Notes: generated from the sequence alone by a model not told the origin. Positions 1 to 8,395 are shown, counted from the stretch's first letter. The stretch: 64,000 nucleotides of DNA from Streptomyces sulfonofaciens (GCF_014656295.1 NZ_BNCD01000027.1:30764-94763), one strand, 5' to 3'. Translations and numbers: made by a program.

Positions 1-630
1 GATGAGGACCACAACCGCGGAGGTGCGGACGACGAGTTCGCCTCCGTGGTCTTCGACGAGGAGTTCGTACGGTCGGCCCCGGTGCACGAGCCCACCGCCG
101 TGGAGCGGCTGCTGGCGGCCGCCGAGGCCCGGGCCGAGGCGTCCGAGGCGGAGTCCCGGCGCGCCCGCACCCGCCGCCCCCGCTCCGACGACGACTTCTA
201 CGACGAGGGCTTCGACCCGGACGACGCCCGTGGCCGGCACGACCACGAGTTCGACGACGACCTCTACGACCCCGACCTCCTGGAAGACGGCTACGGACGC
301 CGCCTGCGCTACGGCGCCCCGGCCCGCTGGCACCGCTCGGTGGCCTGGCTGCTGGCCGTGCTGATGGGCGTCGGCATGGTGGCCCTGGCCTTCACGGCGG
401 TCTACCGGGGCGCCTCGTCCGGACGGCAGGACCGGGTCCCCGCGCCCGCTTCGACCGAGGTGGAGAAGACCCCGCCCCGGCACGGCAGCACTCCCCGCAC
501 CCCGGTGGACGGCTCCCGTCACTCCTCCGGCGGTACACCGAGCGCCCATACCCGCGCCTTTGCGGAGAACGGCGAGGGAGCGCCCGAGGACAGCAGGTCC
601 CCGGTCCCCGCGATCCCGCACAGCCCCTAG
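1..630 (+). CDS. Single-pass membrane protein, 5' end outside the window
   Basis: The reading frame is open from the first base, so the gene starts before the window; the GTG at 46 is internal. About 209 residues are visible. The part seen begins with an acidic stretch holding the motif SVVFDEEFVRSA (about residues 15-26), then Arg-rich and Asp/Tyr-rich segments (repeated DDDFYDEGFD-like blocks), one hydrophobic helix near residues 110-137, and a Ser/Thr/Pro-rich tail. The motif recurs at the N terminus of the next gene, which also has a single membrane helix after it. This suggests a cytoplasmic N terminus, one anchor and an outside tail. No known enzymatic domain is recognised, and function is unknown. 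Confidence 0.75.
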   Translation, partial: DEDHNRGGADDEFASVVFDEEFVRSAPVHEPTAVERLLAAAEARAEASEAESRRARTRRPRSDDDFYDEGFDPDDARGRHDHEFDDDLYDPDLLEDGYGRRLRYGAPARWHRSVAWLLAVLMGVGMVALAFTAVYRGASSGRQDRVPAPASTEVEKTPPRHGSTPRTPVDGSRHSSGGTPSAHTRAFAENGEGAPEDSRSPVPAIPHSP

Positions 631-773
631 GCCCCCGGGGCCACCCCGGTCCGCACCCCGGAGCCCCGCGTCACCCGGCGTCGCCGCCGTACGTGCCGTC
701 AGGTGCCCCCGCGGCCCGCGCAGTCGGCCGCTACCCCGAGGAAAAGCTGTCCGAACTTGTCGCGCAGCAGTGC

Positions 774-802
774 GTTTACCGGACAGCCCCGCGACCTACC
801 CT
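774..802 (+). promoter_or_regulatory. Likely promoter giving a leaderless transcript
   Basis: The hexamer TACCCT at 797-802 ends seven bases before the ATG at 809. A weak -35 candidate GTTTAC lies at 774-779 with a 17-base spacer. No ribosome binding site precedes the ATG, which fits a leaderless mRNA. Confidence 0.45.
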
Positions 803-808
803 GAAAGT

Positions 809-1921
809 ATGGGCGGGCCAGGAGGACACCCACCGGACGGGGCCCCCGAGGGCGTCCCGGGTGGCGGCGAGGACGAGTACCGATCCGTCGTCTTCGACGA
901 GTCGTTCGTCCGGGCTGCCCGGCTCCAGGAGTTCTCCGCGCGGGAGCGCATGGCCGATCACGCCCCGGCCGTCCGCCGCCGCCCCGCACTGCACGGCGGC
1001 CTGCCCGGGCAGGCCCTGATCCTCGTCCTGCTGATCGCCGTGGCCTTCGGCGCCGCCGTCTACATGGGCATCCGCCGCCCGTACCAGTCCCCGCCGGTGC
1101 CGCACGCCGAGCCGCTGCGGATGACCGTCATCCCGCTCGCCCCGCCCCGGTCGGTACCGGGCGCCGCCAACGCCCCGTACCTCTTCGCGCACAGCCCCGC
1201 CGCACAGTTCAGGATCGGCGCCCAGGGCATCAACCTGCCCGCCTCGCGCAGCACCGCGCACTTCTCCGAGAGCCAGGTGGTGACGGCACTGACCACCACC
1301 AAGGACTACCTGGTGGACTCCGCGCTCGATCCGGACGTGCTCGCCGGCCGGACCGTGCGCCCGGTGCGGCTGCTGGTGGATGCGCAGCAGCTCGACCAGT
1401 TCGACCGCAGCTTCGCCCACCCGGCCGCGGACGGGCGGCACGCACCCACCGGCTGGCTGGTCCGCTTCGACTCCGCCGCCGCCGAGCTGGCCGACCCCGA
1501 GATCCGGGTCCAGGGCAGTCTGCACGTGAGCGAGACCAGCCCGGAGACCCTGGAGGTCACCTCCGACCACACCTTCGTCTACGCCCTGCGCCCGGCCTCG
1601 GCCGGCCGGACCGGCCACGGCCTCGTCTCGCTGTTCACCGTCCGCCGCCAGATGGTGTTCCGCTTCGACCGCGACGACCTGCGCCTGCACCAGACCGATG
1701 TACTCGGGGCCTATGTGCAGGCCGGGCCGCTGTCCTGCTCCGCGGGCTCCGCCGACCGGCTGCGGCCGCTGCTCGCCGGACAGCGTGCGAAGCCCGGCGG
1801 CCCGCACACGGGCACCGACCCCTATGCGACCGGCCGGGCCGCCGAACTCTGCGGAACCCTCGCCCCCACCTCCCAGCCCACCCCCGGTCACCAGGGCGAC
1901 GGGAAGGCCGCCGGTACCTGA
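809..1921 (+). CDS. Conserved membrane-anchored protein with SVVFDE motif
   Basis: This 370-residue protein starts at the ATG at 809, chosen because a TACCCT hexamer lies seven bases upstream; the frame is open further upstream but codes for Arg/Pro-rich noise. Residues 21-47 hold EDEYRSVVFDESFVRAARLQ, closely matching the N terminus of the preceding gene. A hydrophobic helix spans about residues 67-87, followed by about 280 residues that are predicted to lie outside the membrane. No catalytic motif is recognised. The family is known to me only as a conserved actinomycete hypothetical protein. The shared N-terminal motif may be a docking site for a common cytoplasmic partner, which is inference. 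Confidence 0.8.
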   Translation: MGGPGGHPPDGAPEGVPGGGEDEYRSVVFDESFVRAARLQEFSARERMADHAPAVRRRPALHGGLPGQALILVLLIAVAFGAAVYMGIRRPYQSPPVPHAEPLRMTVIPLAPPRSVPGAANAPYLFAHSPAAQFRIGAQGINLPASRSTAHFSESQVVTALTTTKDYLVDSALDPDVLAGRTVRPVRLLVDAQQLDQFDRSFAHPAADGRHAPTGWLVRFDSAAAELADPEIRVQGSLHVSETSPETLEVTSDHTFVYALRPASAGRTGHGLVSLFTVRRQMVFRFDRDDLRLHQTDVLGAYVQAGPLSCSAGSADRLRPLLAGQRAKPGGPHTGTDPYATGRAAELCGTLAPTSQPTPGHQGDGKAAGT

Positions 1922-2000
1922 CCGCTGCCGGCACGGTCCGGGCACGGTCGGGGCGTGGACCGGGGCGGACCGGGGGCACGGGCGGGCGGAAGGACTCGCC

Positions 2001-2049
2001 GGAAGCGAGCGGGAGACGGCCGCGGGCCTTTCCAGGAAGCGAGCGGGAG
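2001..2049. repeat. Two 15-bp direct repeats, 34-bp period
   Basis: GGAAGCGAGCGGGAG occurs at 2001-2015 and again at 2035-2049. It lies in the gap between two genes that point towards each other. Confidence 0.8.
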
Positions 2050-2201
2050 GCGGCACGGGCCCCTACCTGGAAGCCGTCCCGCCCTCATGGGTGATCCACC
2101 CCCCGGGGTGATCTGCCCGCGAGGGTGCTCGGCCGCGGAACCGCTCCGGGCCTCAAAAGCCGCTCCGCCGCTGCCCCGGGCTCGTCAGCCCGCTTCTGCC
2201 C

Positions 2202-2300
2202 GTCCCAGTCCGTCTCAGCCCGTCCCAGCCCGCTTCTCCGCCCCCAGTCCGTCCCAGCCGGTCTCAGTCCGTCTCAGTCCGTCTCAGTCCGTCTCGGGCC
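2202..2300. repeat. Degenerate decamer array overlapping the M48 stop codon
   Basis: GTCTCAGTCC is present in three perfect copies at 2261-2290. Variant units (GTCCCAGTCC, GTCTCAGCCC, GTCCCAGCCC) lie at 2202-2231, and a further variant follows at 2291. The minus-strand stop codon of the M48 gene (2284-2286) lies in the third perfect copy, so the array forms the end and 3' flank of that gene. The 1922-2283 gap holds these repeats and no gene I can support. Confidence 0.8.
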
Positions 2301-3408
2301 GCGGTTCGTCGGAAGGGCCCTTCCTGCCCTCGGAGCCGTCGCCCGCCTCGGAGCCGGAGCCGGAGCCGTTGCCGCCGCCGAACCCGCCGAACCTGCTGCG
2401 CACCTTGCCGCCCAGGTCCCCGGCACCGCCCGCCAGGTCCGAAACCAGCTTCATCAACGGATCCTTGGAATGGCGTACGTCGTTCGCATAGGACGCCGCC
2501 GACTGGCGGAAGGAGTCGGAGACCGAGGTGTTCCCGTCGTCGTCGCGCTGCGGGTAGTGGCCGTCCAGGATCCGCTGGTAGTCACGGGACTCCGCCCACG
2601 CCTTGAGCTCCGCGGCCCGTACCGTCGCGAAGGGGTGGGTGCGGGGGAGGATGTTGAGGATCTTCAGCACCGAGTCCCGGAGGTCGCCCCCTGCCTCGTA
2701 CTCCTCGGCCTGCTCCAGGAAGGCGTCGACGTTCATCTCGTGCAGGTGGTTGCCGCCGGCCATCTTCATCAGGCCGCGCATGGAGGCCCGCAGGTCCTGG
2801 CCGACCAGCAGCCCGGCGCGGTCGGCGGACAGCTCCGACTTGCGGAACCACTCGCGCAGCGCGGTCACGATCGCCATCACGGCGACGTTGCCGAGCGGGA
2901 TCCACGCGACGCGCAGCGCCAGATTGGTGAGGAAGAGCAGGACGGTGCGGTAGACGGAGTGGCCGGAGAGGGCGTGGCCGACCTCGTGGCCGATGGCCGC
3001 CCGCATCTCCTCCGCGTCGAGCAGCTCCACCAGACCCGTGGTGACCACGATGATCGGCTCGTCCAGACCGATGCACATCGCGTTCGGCTGCGGATCCTGG
3101 TTGACGTACATCGGCGGGATCTTTTCCAGGTCCAGGATGTAGCAGGCGTCCCGCAGCATGTCGTTGAGGTGCACGAACTGCGCGTCCGAGACCCGTACCG
3201 AGTCGGAGAGGAACAGCAGCCGCAGGCTGCGCTCCGGCAGCAGGCCGCTGAGCGTCCTGAAGACGGTGTCGAACCCGCTCAGCCTGCGGAGCGCCACCAG
3301 GGCGGAGCGGTCCGCGGGATGCTCGTACGCCCGGGAGGAGATCCCCGGGAACCGGGAGCGGGACCTGCCTGGCACCCGGTCGTGCGGTTCGTGATTGGCG
3401 TCTGTCAT
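2284..3408 (-). CDS. M48 family metallopeptidase (HtpX/Ste24-like)
   Basis: This 374-residue protein is a predicted membrane zinc protease. The HEVGH motif at residues 141-145 supplies two zinc ligands and the catalytic Glu. A later KSELSADRAGL segment fits the third ligand of the M48 family. Hydrophobic segments follow the motif at about residues 155-195. The C terminus is Gly/Ser/Glu-rich (GGFGGGNGSGSGSE-type) and not conserved in the family. The family cleaves membrane or membrane-associated substrates in protein quality control. The start is the ATG at 3408. The gene converges on the gene ending at 1921. Confidence 0.88.
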   Translation of the reverse strand: MTDANHEPHDRVPGRSRSRFPGISSRAYEHPADRSALVALRRLSGFDTVFRTLSGLLPERSLRLLFLSDSVRVSDAQFVHLNDMLRDACYILDLEKIPPMYVNQDPQPNAMCIGLDEPIIVVTTGLVELLDAEEMRAAIGHEVGHALSGHSVYRTVLLFLTNLALRVAWIPLGNVAVMAIVTALREWFRKSELSADRAGLLVGQDLRASMRGLMKMAGGNHLHEMNVDAFLEQAEEYEAGGDLRDSVLKILNILPRTHPFATVRAAELKAWAESRDYQRILDGHYPQRDDDGNTSVSDSFRQSAASYANDVRHSKDPLMKLVSDLAGGAGDLGGKVRSRFGGFGGGNGSGSGSEAGDGSEGRKGPSDEPRPETD

Positions 3409-3547
3409 GCCGTCCCCCTGCGAAGTCGGTCCCCCCGAGGCGGCTCCAGCCTAAGCGGAGTTACGGTGACGGGGCAGCGCACGACATCGGCTGTGCACAT
3501 TCCATGACATTGTGCGAGCCGCAGGAGCCACCCAGGAGTCGCCCCTC

Positions 3548-3877
3548 ATGGAGTTCATCCCTCACACCGCCTGGCTCGCCGGGGCCGCGAGCGCCGCGGA
3601 CCAGCAGGGGCCCGGCACCCTCCTGCGCACCGTCCTGGCCGTGCTGCTGGTCGGCGTCGCCCTGACGGCCTGGTTCCTGCTCCGCGGCTACCGCGGCTCC
3701 CGTCCTTCCGAGGACGACGGCGCGGCCCGGACCCCCGGCGGCGCAGGCGAGAAGAGCGCTCCCGGGGGCGCCGCCGGCGAGCAGGGCGCCCCGGCGGACG
3801 GTTCCGGTACGCAGGGCGGGGCTCCGGCCGGCGGGCGCGGCGGGAACGGCTCCGGTGACGCTGGGCGAGAGCAGTAG
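3548..3877 (+). CDS. Small membrane protein with Gly-rich tail
   Basis: This 109-residue protein starts at the ATG at 3548, chosen for the GGAG at 3534-3537; a GTG at 3512 in the same frame has no such site. A hydrophobic segment spans about residues 24-46 (TLLRTVLAVLLVGVALTAWF core), followed by an Arg-rich turn and a Gly/Ala/Pro-rich tail of about 55 residues. The topology suggests one membrane helix with a disordered tail. No family function is recognised. It is divergent from the M48 gene. Confidence 0.7.
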   Translation: MEFIPHTAWLAGAASAADQQGPGTLLRTVLAVLLVGVALTAWFLLRGYRGSRPSEDDGAARTPGGAGEKSAPGGAAGEQGAPADGSGTQGGAPAGGRGGNGSGDAGREQ

Positions 3878-3977
3878 ACCCGAGTCGGCGTGAGCCTGCC
3901 CGGGACACCCGCATACGATGGCCCGGAAGTCTTCAGTCCACTGCCCGATCCCACCTTCCGGATAGGTCCTGCCGACG

Positions 3978-4139
3978 ATGAGCCTCCACAGCACCGCCGC
4001 CCAGATGGCCACCCTCGCCGCCGAAGGCGAGAAGGGCGGCAACCACCCGAGCCTCAGCCCGTACCTCACCGGCGGCGGCGCGCTTTTCGTGCTCCTCCTG
4101 CTGCTGTGGATCACCACCCGCTTCAACCGGGACCGCTGA
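3978..4139 (+). CDS. Short membrane protein upstream of nadD (53 aa)
   Basis: An ATG at 3978 opens a 53-residue frame ending with TGA at 4137-4139. It has a short polar N terminus (MSLHSTAAQMATLAAEGEKG), then a Gly-rich turn, a hydrophobic run centred on ALFVLLLLLWITT and a basic C-terminal TRFNRDR. The shape is of a single-helix protein with a positive cytoplasmic end. Codon use matches the neighbours, with nearly all third positions G or C. It sits 76 bases before nadD. Small proteins of this type occur at this spot in other streptomycetes as far as I recall; function is unknown. Confidence 0.7.
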   Translation: MSLHSTAAQMATLAAEGEKGGNHPSLSPYLTGGGALFVLLLLLWITTRFNRDR

Positions 4140-4215
4140 ACCGCCGCGGTTCCCTTTCCCACCGCCGGCCGGGGCCCACCAGGGCCCGGCGGCCGGGCCG
4201 GTAGGGTCAGCACGC

Positions 4216-4884
4216 ATGGGAGAGCAGGACATGCCTACCGGTCAGCACAGGCCGGCCGCCGCGGGCCGGGACGTTCCGGCGGGTCCGGCGAGCACCGGCA
4301 AGCGGCGTCTCGGTGTGATGGGCGGAACGTTCGACCCCATCCACCACGGCCACCTGGTGGCGGCCAGCGAGGTCGCTTCGCAGTTCCAGCTCGACGAGGT
4401 CGTGTTCGTCCCCACGGGTCAGCCGTGGCAGAAGACGGAGACCAAGGTCTCCGCGGCCGAGGACCGCTATCTGATGACGGTCATCGCCACCGCCGAGAAT
4501 CCGCAGTTCTCCGTTAGCCGGATCGACATCGAGCGCGGCGGCCCGACCTACACCACGGACACCCTGCGCGAGCTGCGGGACCTCAACCCCGACACGGACC
4601 TCTTCTTCATCACCGGCGCCGACGCCCTGGGCCAGATCCTCACCTGGCGCTACACCGACGAGTTGTTCTCCCTTGCGCACTTCATCGGAGTCACCCGTCC
4701 CGGGCACACGCTCGCCGACCCGGGCCTGCCCGAAGGCGGTGTCACGCTCGTGGAGGTCCCCGCGCTTGCCATCTCCTCCACAGACTGCCGTGCGAGGGTC
4801 GCGGCGGGCGATCCCGTCTGGTACCTCGTGCCGGACGGTGTGGTGCGTTACATCGCCAAGCGCAATCTGTACCGCGGCACCTGA
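4216..4884 (+). CDS. nadD: Nicotinate-nucleotide adenylyltransferase
   Basis: NadD transfers AMP from ATP to nicotinate mononucleotide, giving deamido-NAD in the cytoplasm. The nucleotidyltransferase motif GGTFDPIHHGHL is at residues 36-47 and the C-terminal ISSTDCR matches the family ISST-x-x-R signature. Length is 222 residues, about 25 longer than typical because of an N-terminal Pro/Ala extension. The ATG at 4216 follows a TAGGGT hexamer at 4202-4207; an ATG at 4231 with GGAG in front of it is an alternative start. It is followed after 15 bases by the LytR_C gene and then rsfS, a conserved actinobacterial order. Confidence 0.95.
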   Translation: MGEQDMPTGQHRPAAAGRDVPAGPASTGKRRLGVMGGTFDPIHHGHLVAASEVASQFQLDEVVFVPTGQPWQKTETKVSAAEDRYLMTVIATAENPQFSVSRIDIERGGPTYTTDTLRELRDLNPDTDLFFITGADALGQILTWRYTDELFSLAHFIGVTRPGHTLADPGLPEGGVTLVEVPALAISSTDCRARVAAGDPVWYLVPDGVVRYIAKRNLYRGT

Positions 4885-4899
4885 GCCGGGAGGGCACCT

Positions 4900-6837
4900 G
4901 TGAACGAGCGACACGACGGGTACGCGGGCGACCCGTACGAGCTCATCGGCTACGACGCGTACGGTCAGCCCGTGTACCGGCAGGTGCCGCCCCAGCAGTC
5001 CTCCCAGGACGCCCGGCAACCGCACGGTGACCCGTCGTACGGGTACGACGACCCCTACGGCACCGGTCAGCAGCAGGCCGCGGCGCCGTACGACCCGCAG
5101 GACCCGTACGGCACCGGCGGGCAGTCCGGCGGGCAGCCGTACGATCCGTACGGGCAGGATCCCTACGGGACGGGCCACCAGCCTGCCGTCCCGCAGCACG
5201 ACCCGTACGGCACGGGCCAGCAGCAGCCCGTGCCTCCGCAGGACCGCTACGGCGCGGACCAGCGGAGCGCACCCCCGTACGACCCGTACGGGACGGGCCA
5301 GCAGCAGGCCGTGCCGCCGTTCGACCCGCAGGCAACCGGCGGTCAGCCGATAGTCCCGCCGGTCCCGCCCCAGGACCCGTACGGGACCGGCAGACAGCCC
5401 CTGACACCCTCCCAGGACTCCTACGACGCCTACGACCCCTATGGAGCCGCGGCGGACACCGGGCCGCAGCAGCGGCCTTCGCAGCCGCCGCGGGAGCGCG
5501 GTCCCGACAGCGGTCCGGGGGACGGGGCGCCGCCCGGCGGCGAGTACGGGACCGAGCAGTTCTCGTTCGTCGAGGAGCCCGACGAGGACTCCGAGGACGT
5601 CATCGACTGGCTGAAGTTCACTGAGAGCCGCACGGAGCGGCGCGAGGAGGCCCGGCGACGGGCCCGCAGCCGCGTCGTCGCGCTGGTCGTCGTCCTCGCG
5701 CTGGTCGTCGCCGGCGGCGTCGGCTACCTCTGGTACGCGGGCAAGCTGCCCGGCCTGTCGGCGGACGGCACCGAGGGGTCCGCCCAGGCGAGCGGGCCCC
5801 AGAACCGCGACGTGATCGTCGTCCACCTGCACAACACGAAGAAGGGCGGCACCTCCACGGCGCTGCTCGTCAACAACACCACCACCGGGCGCGGCACCAC
5901 CATCCTGCTGCCCAACTCGCTGGCCCTGACCGACGAGGACGGCACCGCCACCACCCTGGGCAAGTCCGTCGACGACGACGGTTCCAGCGGCACCCGTGAG
6001 TCCGTCGACACCCTGCTGGGCACCCGGATCGAGGGCACCTGGCGGCTGGACACCCCGTACCTCAACAACCTCGTCGAGCTGGTCGGCAACATCGAGGTCA
6101 GCACCGACACGGATGTGCCCGACCCCGACGCCAAGAAGAACAAGAAGGGCGATACCGGGCCACTGGTGAAAAAAGGTGAGAACCAGACCCTCAGTGGCCC
6201 GATGGCCGTCGCCTACGCCACCTACCGCGCCCCAGGCGAACCGGAGACCGCCCAGCTCAACCGCTTCGGACAGGTCTTGTTGGGCGTGCTGCGGAAGATG
6301 TCGTCCGACCCGGGGTCCGCGACGGTCACCGTGCAGACCCTGGCCCAGATCCTGGACCCCTCGCTGACCGACAAGGACCTCGGCGCCTTCCTCGCCAAAC
6401 TCGCCGACCACGCCAAGGGCGGCGACTACAAGACCATGCTGCTGCCGGTCCAGCAGGACGGCACCGTCAGCGAGCGGGCCACCGACAGCGTCGTCAAGAA
6501 CGTGCTCGGCGGCACCGTCAAGGCCCCCGAGAAGGGCGCGGCGGTCCGGGTCGGCGTCAGGAACGCCACCGGCGCCAAGGCGGCGACCGAGTCCGCACGG
6601 GTCGCCCTGGTCAACGGTGGCTACACCTTCATCGACAGCGGACAGAACACCGCCCCGCAGGCGTCGTCCCAGGTCACCTACTCCGACACGGCGAAGAAGC
6701 AGGACGCGTCCGAGGTCGCCAAGACCCTCGGCCTGCCCGCGAGCGCCGTCAGGAAGGGCGACGTGCCGGCGAACGCCGACGTGTCGGTGGCCCTGGGCCG
6801 GGACTACGACTACCAGAAGGAGACGGCTTCGCCGTAG
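4900..6837 (+). CDS. LytR C-terminal-domain membrane protein with DPYGTG repeats
   Basis: This 645-residue protein starts at GTG 4900 behind GGGAGGG. Residues about 30-190 are a low-complexity domain with roughly eight DPYGTG-type repeats rich in Tyr, Gln and Pro. An acidic segment follows (VEEPDEDSEDVIDW), then an Arg-rich stretch and one membrane helix near residues 258-280. The outside part begins with a region resembling the LCP (LytR-CpsA-Psr) domain but without its usual Arg/Asp catalytic pattern, and ends with a LytR_C domain (VRVGVRNATG through VALGRDY). LCP proteins attach glycopolymers to peptidoglycan, but the degenerate core makes catalysis doubtful here. It lies between nadD and rsfS. 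Confidence 0.85.
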   Translation: MNERHDGYAGDPYELIGYDAYGQPVYRQVPPQQSSQDARQPHGDPSYGYDDPYGTGQQQAAAPYDPQDPYGTGGQSGGQPYDPYGQDPYGTGHQPAVPQHDPYGTGQQQPVPPQDRYGADQRSAPPYDPYGTGQQQAVPPFDPQATGGQPIVPPVPPQDPYGTGRQPLTPSQDSYDAYDPYGAAADTGPQQRPSQPPRERGPDSGPGDGAPPGGEYGTEQFSFVEEPDEDSEDVIDWLKFTESRTERREEARRRARSRVVALVVVLALVVAGGVGYLWYAGKLPGLSADGTEGSAQASGPQNRDVIVVHLHNTKKGGTSTALLVNNTTTGRGTTILLPNSLALTDEDGTATTLGKSVDDDGSSGTRESVDTLLGTRIEGTWRLDTPYLNNLVELVGNIEVSTDTDVPDPDAKKNKKGDTGPLVKKGENQTLSGPMAVAYATYRAPGEPETAQLNRFGQVLLGVLRKMSSDPGSATVTVQTLAQILDPSLTDKDLGAFLAKLADHAKGGDYKTMLLPVQQDGTVSERATDSVVKNVLGGTVKAPEKGAAVRVGVRNATGAKAATESARVALVNGGYTFIDSGQNTAPQASSQVTYSDTAKKQDASEVAKTLGLPASAVRKGDVPANADVSVALGRDYDYQKETASP

Positions 6838-6945
6838 CCGCTTCCTGGCCCGCCGCCCCTCCTGGGCCCGCACGGCCTCGCCCGGGCCCCTGGCCCCTTC
6901 TGGCACGCGTAGCCCCTCCCGGGCCCGGGCCCATGGCGCCTCCTC

Positions 6946-6981
6946 GGGCTTCCCCCTCCCCGGCCCGGGAGGGGGAAGCCC
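6946..6981 (+). terminator. Perfect 15-bp hairpin downstream of the LytR_C gene
   Basis: Arms at 6946-6960 and 6967-6981 are perfectly complementary around a 6-base loop. No T-run follows, as is usual for streptomycete terminators. The structure is symmetrical and could act in both directions. Confidence 0.75.
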
Positions 6982-7023
6982 GACCCGGATCCGGGAGGGG
7001 CGGCCCAGGCCGTCCGCCGTCCT

Positions 7024-7058
7024 CCTGGGGGGAGGGCCGAGGAGGCCCTCCCCCCAGG
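7024..7058 (+). terminator. Second perfect 15-bp hairpin before rsfS
   Basis: Arms at 7024-7038 and 7044-7058 pair fully around a 5-base GAGGA loop. It lies 43 bases after the first hairpin and 150 bases before rsfS. The rest of the 6838-7208 gap holds only a presumed rsfS promoter. Confidence 0.75.
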
Positions 7059-7208
7059 CCGCGGCGACAGCGTGCGGTAATCGTTTGAGGGCCGCACGGT
7101 GGTCCGTGAGACCCTGGGACGTACTGACCGCCGACGCACCGCCGGCCGCGGGGGTGTCCCGCTGCCCGGCGGCGTCTTTCCGCCCTTTTCCCGACCGAAA
7201 GCTGTGTA

Positions 7209-7667
7209 GTGACCGCCACGGACCGCTCCCTCGAGCTCATCTCCGCTGCCGCGCAGGCCGCCGCCGACAAGCTCGCGCACGACATCATCGCGTACGACGT
7301 CAGCGACGTGCTGGCGATCACGGACGCCTTCCTGCTCGCCTCGGCGCCGAACGACCGCCAGGTCAAATCGATCGTCGACGAGGTCGAGGAGCGGCTGAAC
7401 AAGGAGCTGGGAGCGAAGCCGGTGCGCCGGGAGGGCGACCGCGAGGCCCGCTGGGTGCTGCTCGACTACGTCGACATCGTCGTGCACGTGCAGCACCGCG
7501 AGGAGCGCGTCTTCTACGCACTGGAGCGGCTCTGGAAGGACTGCCCGGAGATCGAGCTGCCCGCCGACGCGAAGGCCACCCGCGGCAAGAGCGAGGAGCA
7601 CGCGCAGCGCGAGCGGGCGGCCGAGGAGGCGGAGGAGCTGCGCGAGCTCGGCGGGGAGCTGCGGTGA
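7209..7667 (+). CDS. rsfS: Ribosomal silencing factor
   Basis: RsfS binds L14 on the large ribosomal subunit and blocks joining of the subunits when nutrients fall. The 152-residue protein shows the family core: an N-terminal helix (ELISAAAQAAADKLAHDI), the DVSDVLAITDAFLLAS strand region, the VDEVEERL helix and the ARWVLLDYVDIVVHV segment. The C-terminal 30 residues are charged and helical (KSEEHAQRERAAEEAEELREL), longer than in E. coli. The start is GTG at 7209. Its stop overlaps the GTG of the next gene (GTGA), so the two are probably co-translated. Confidence 0.95.
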   Translation: MTATDRSLELISAAAQAAADKLAHDIIAYDVSDVLAITDAFLLASAPNDRQVKSIVDEVEERLNKELGAKPVRREGDREARWVLLDYVDIVVHVQHREERVFYALERLWKDCPEIELPADAKATRGKSEEHAQRERAAEEAEELRELGGELR

Positions 7668-8299
7668 GCGGCCGCCGCGTCATCCTGTGGCGGCACGGCC
7701 AGACGGCCTGGAACGTGGAGCGCCGCTTCCAGGGCACCACCGACATCGAGCTCACCGAGGCCGGCCGCGGCCAGGCCCGCCGCGCCGCCCGGCTGCTCGC
7801 CTCCCTGCGGCCGCACGCGATCCTCGCCTCCGACCTCAGCAGGGCGGTCCACACGGCCGCCGAGCTGGCCCGGATCACGGATCTCGACGTCACCTACGAC
7901 GATGCCCTGCGCGAGACGTACGCGGGTGTCTGGCAGGGCCTGACGCACGAGGAGATCATCGCGTCGTACGGCGACCAGTACGCGGCGTGGAAGCGCGGCG
8001 AGCCGGTGCGCAGGGGCGGTGGCGAGCTGGAGACCGAGGTCGCCGACCGCGCCGCGCCCGTCGTGCTGCGCCACGCGGAGAAGCTGCCGGAGGGCGGCAC
8101 GCTCGTGGTGGTCAGCCACGGGGGCACCATCCGCACCACCATCGGGCGCCTGCTCGGCCTCGAACCCCGGTACTGGGAGAGCCTCGGCGGGCTCTCCAAC
8201 TGCTGCTGGTCCGTCCTCGGCGAGGGTGCACGCGGCTGGCGGCTGCTGGAGCACAACGCGGGCACCCTGCCCGAGCCCGTGCTCGGCGACGACGACTGA
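7664..8299 (+). CDS. Histidine phosphatase, GpgP-like
   Basis: This 211-residue protein belongs to the histidine phosphatase (phosphoglycerate mutase) superfamily. It carries the RHGQT motif with the phospho-accepting His near residue 10, the FQGTTDIELTEAGRGQA segment and the second catalytic His in VVSHGG. In Mycobacterium the gene next to nadD and rsfS encodes glucosyl-3-phosphoglycerate phosphatase (GpgP), so that role is plausible by position. A general sugar-phosphate phosphatase is the alternative. The start is the GTG at 7664 overlapping the rsfS stop; the long open frame upstream is antisense-like noise. Confidence 0.88.
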   Translation: MSGRRVILWRHGQTAWNVERRFQGTTDIELTEAGRGQARRAARLLASLRPHAILASDLSRAVHTAAELARITDLDVTYDDALRETYAGVWQGLTHEEIIASYGDQYAAWKRGEPVRRGGGELETEVADRAAPVVLRHAEKLPEGGTLVVVSHGGTIRTTIGRLLGLEPRYWESLGGLSNCCWSVLGEGARGWRLLEHNAGTLPEPVLGDDD

Positions 8300-8395
8300 G
8301 CCGGGGCCGGGCCCCGCGAAGGCCCGGATTTCACATTCCGGCAGCTCGCAGGCTAAAGTTCTGACTGTTCGCCGCACGGAGCGGAACGAACACAA

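Noticed and set aside
4207..6906. Minus-strand open frame of 899 codons across nadD and the LytR_C gene
   Set aside because: It mirrors real genes; composition (Gly/Val/Arg/Leu runs) is that of an antisense shadow.
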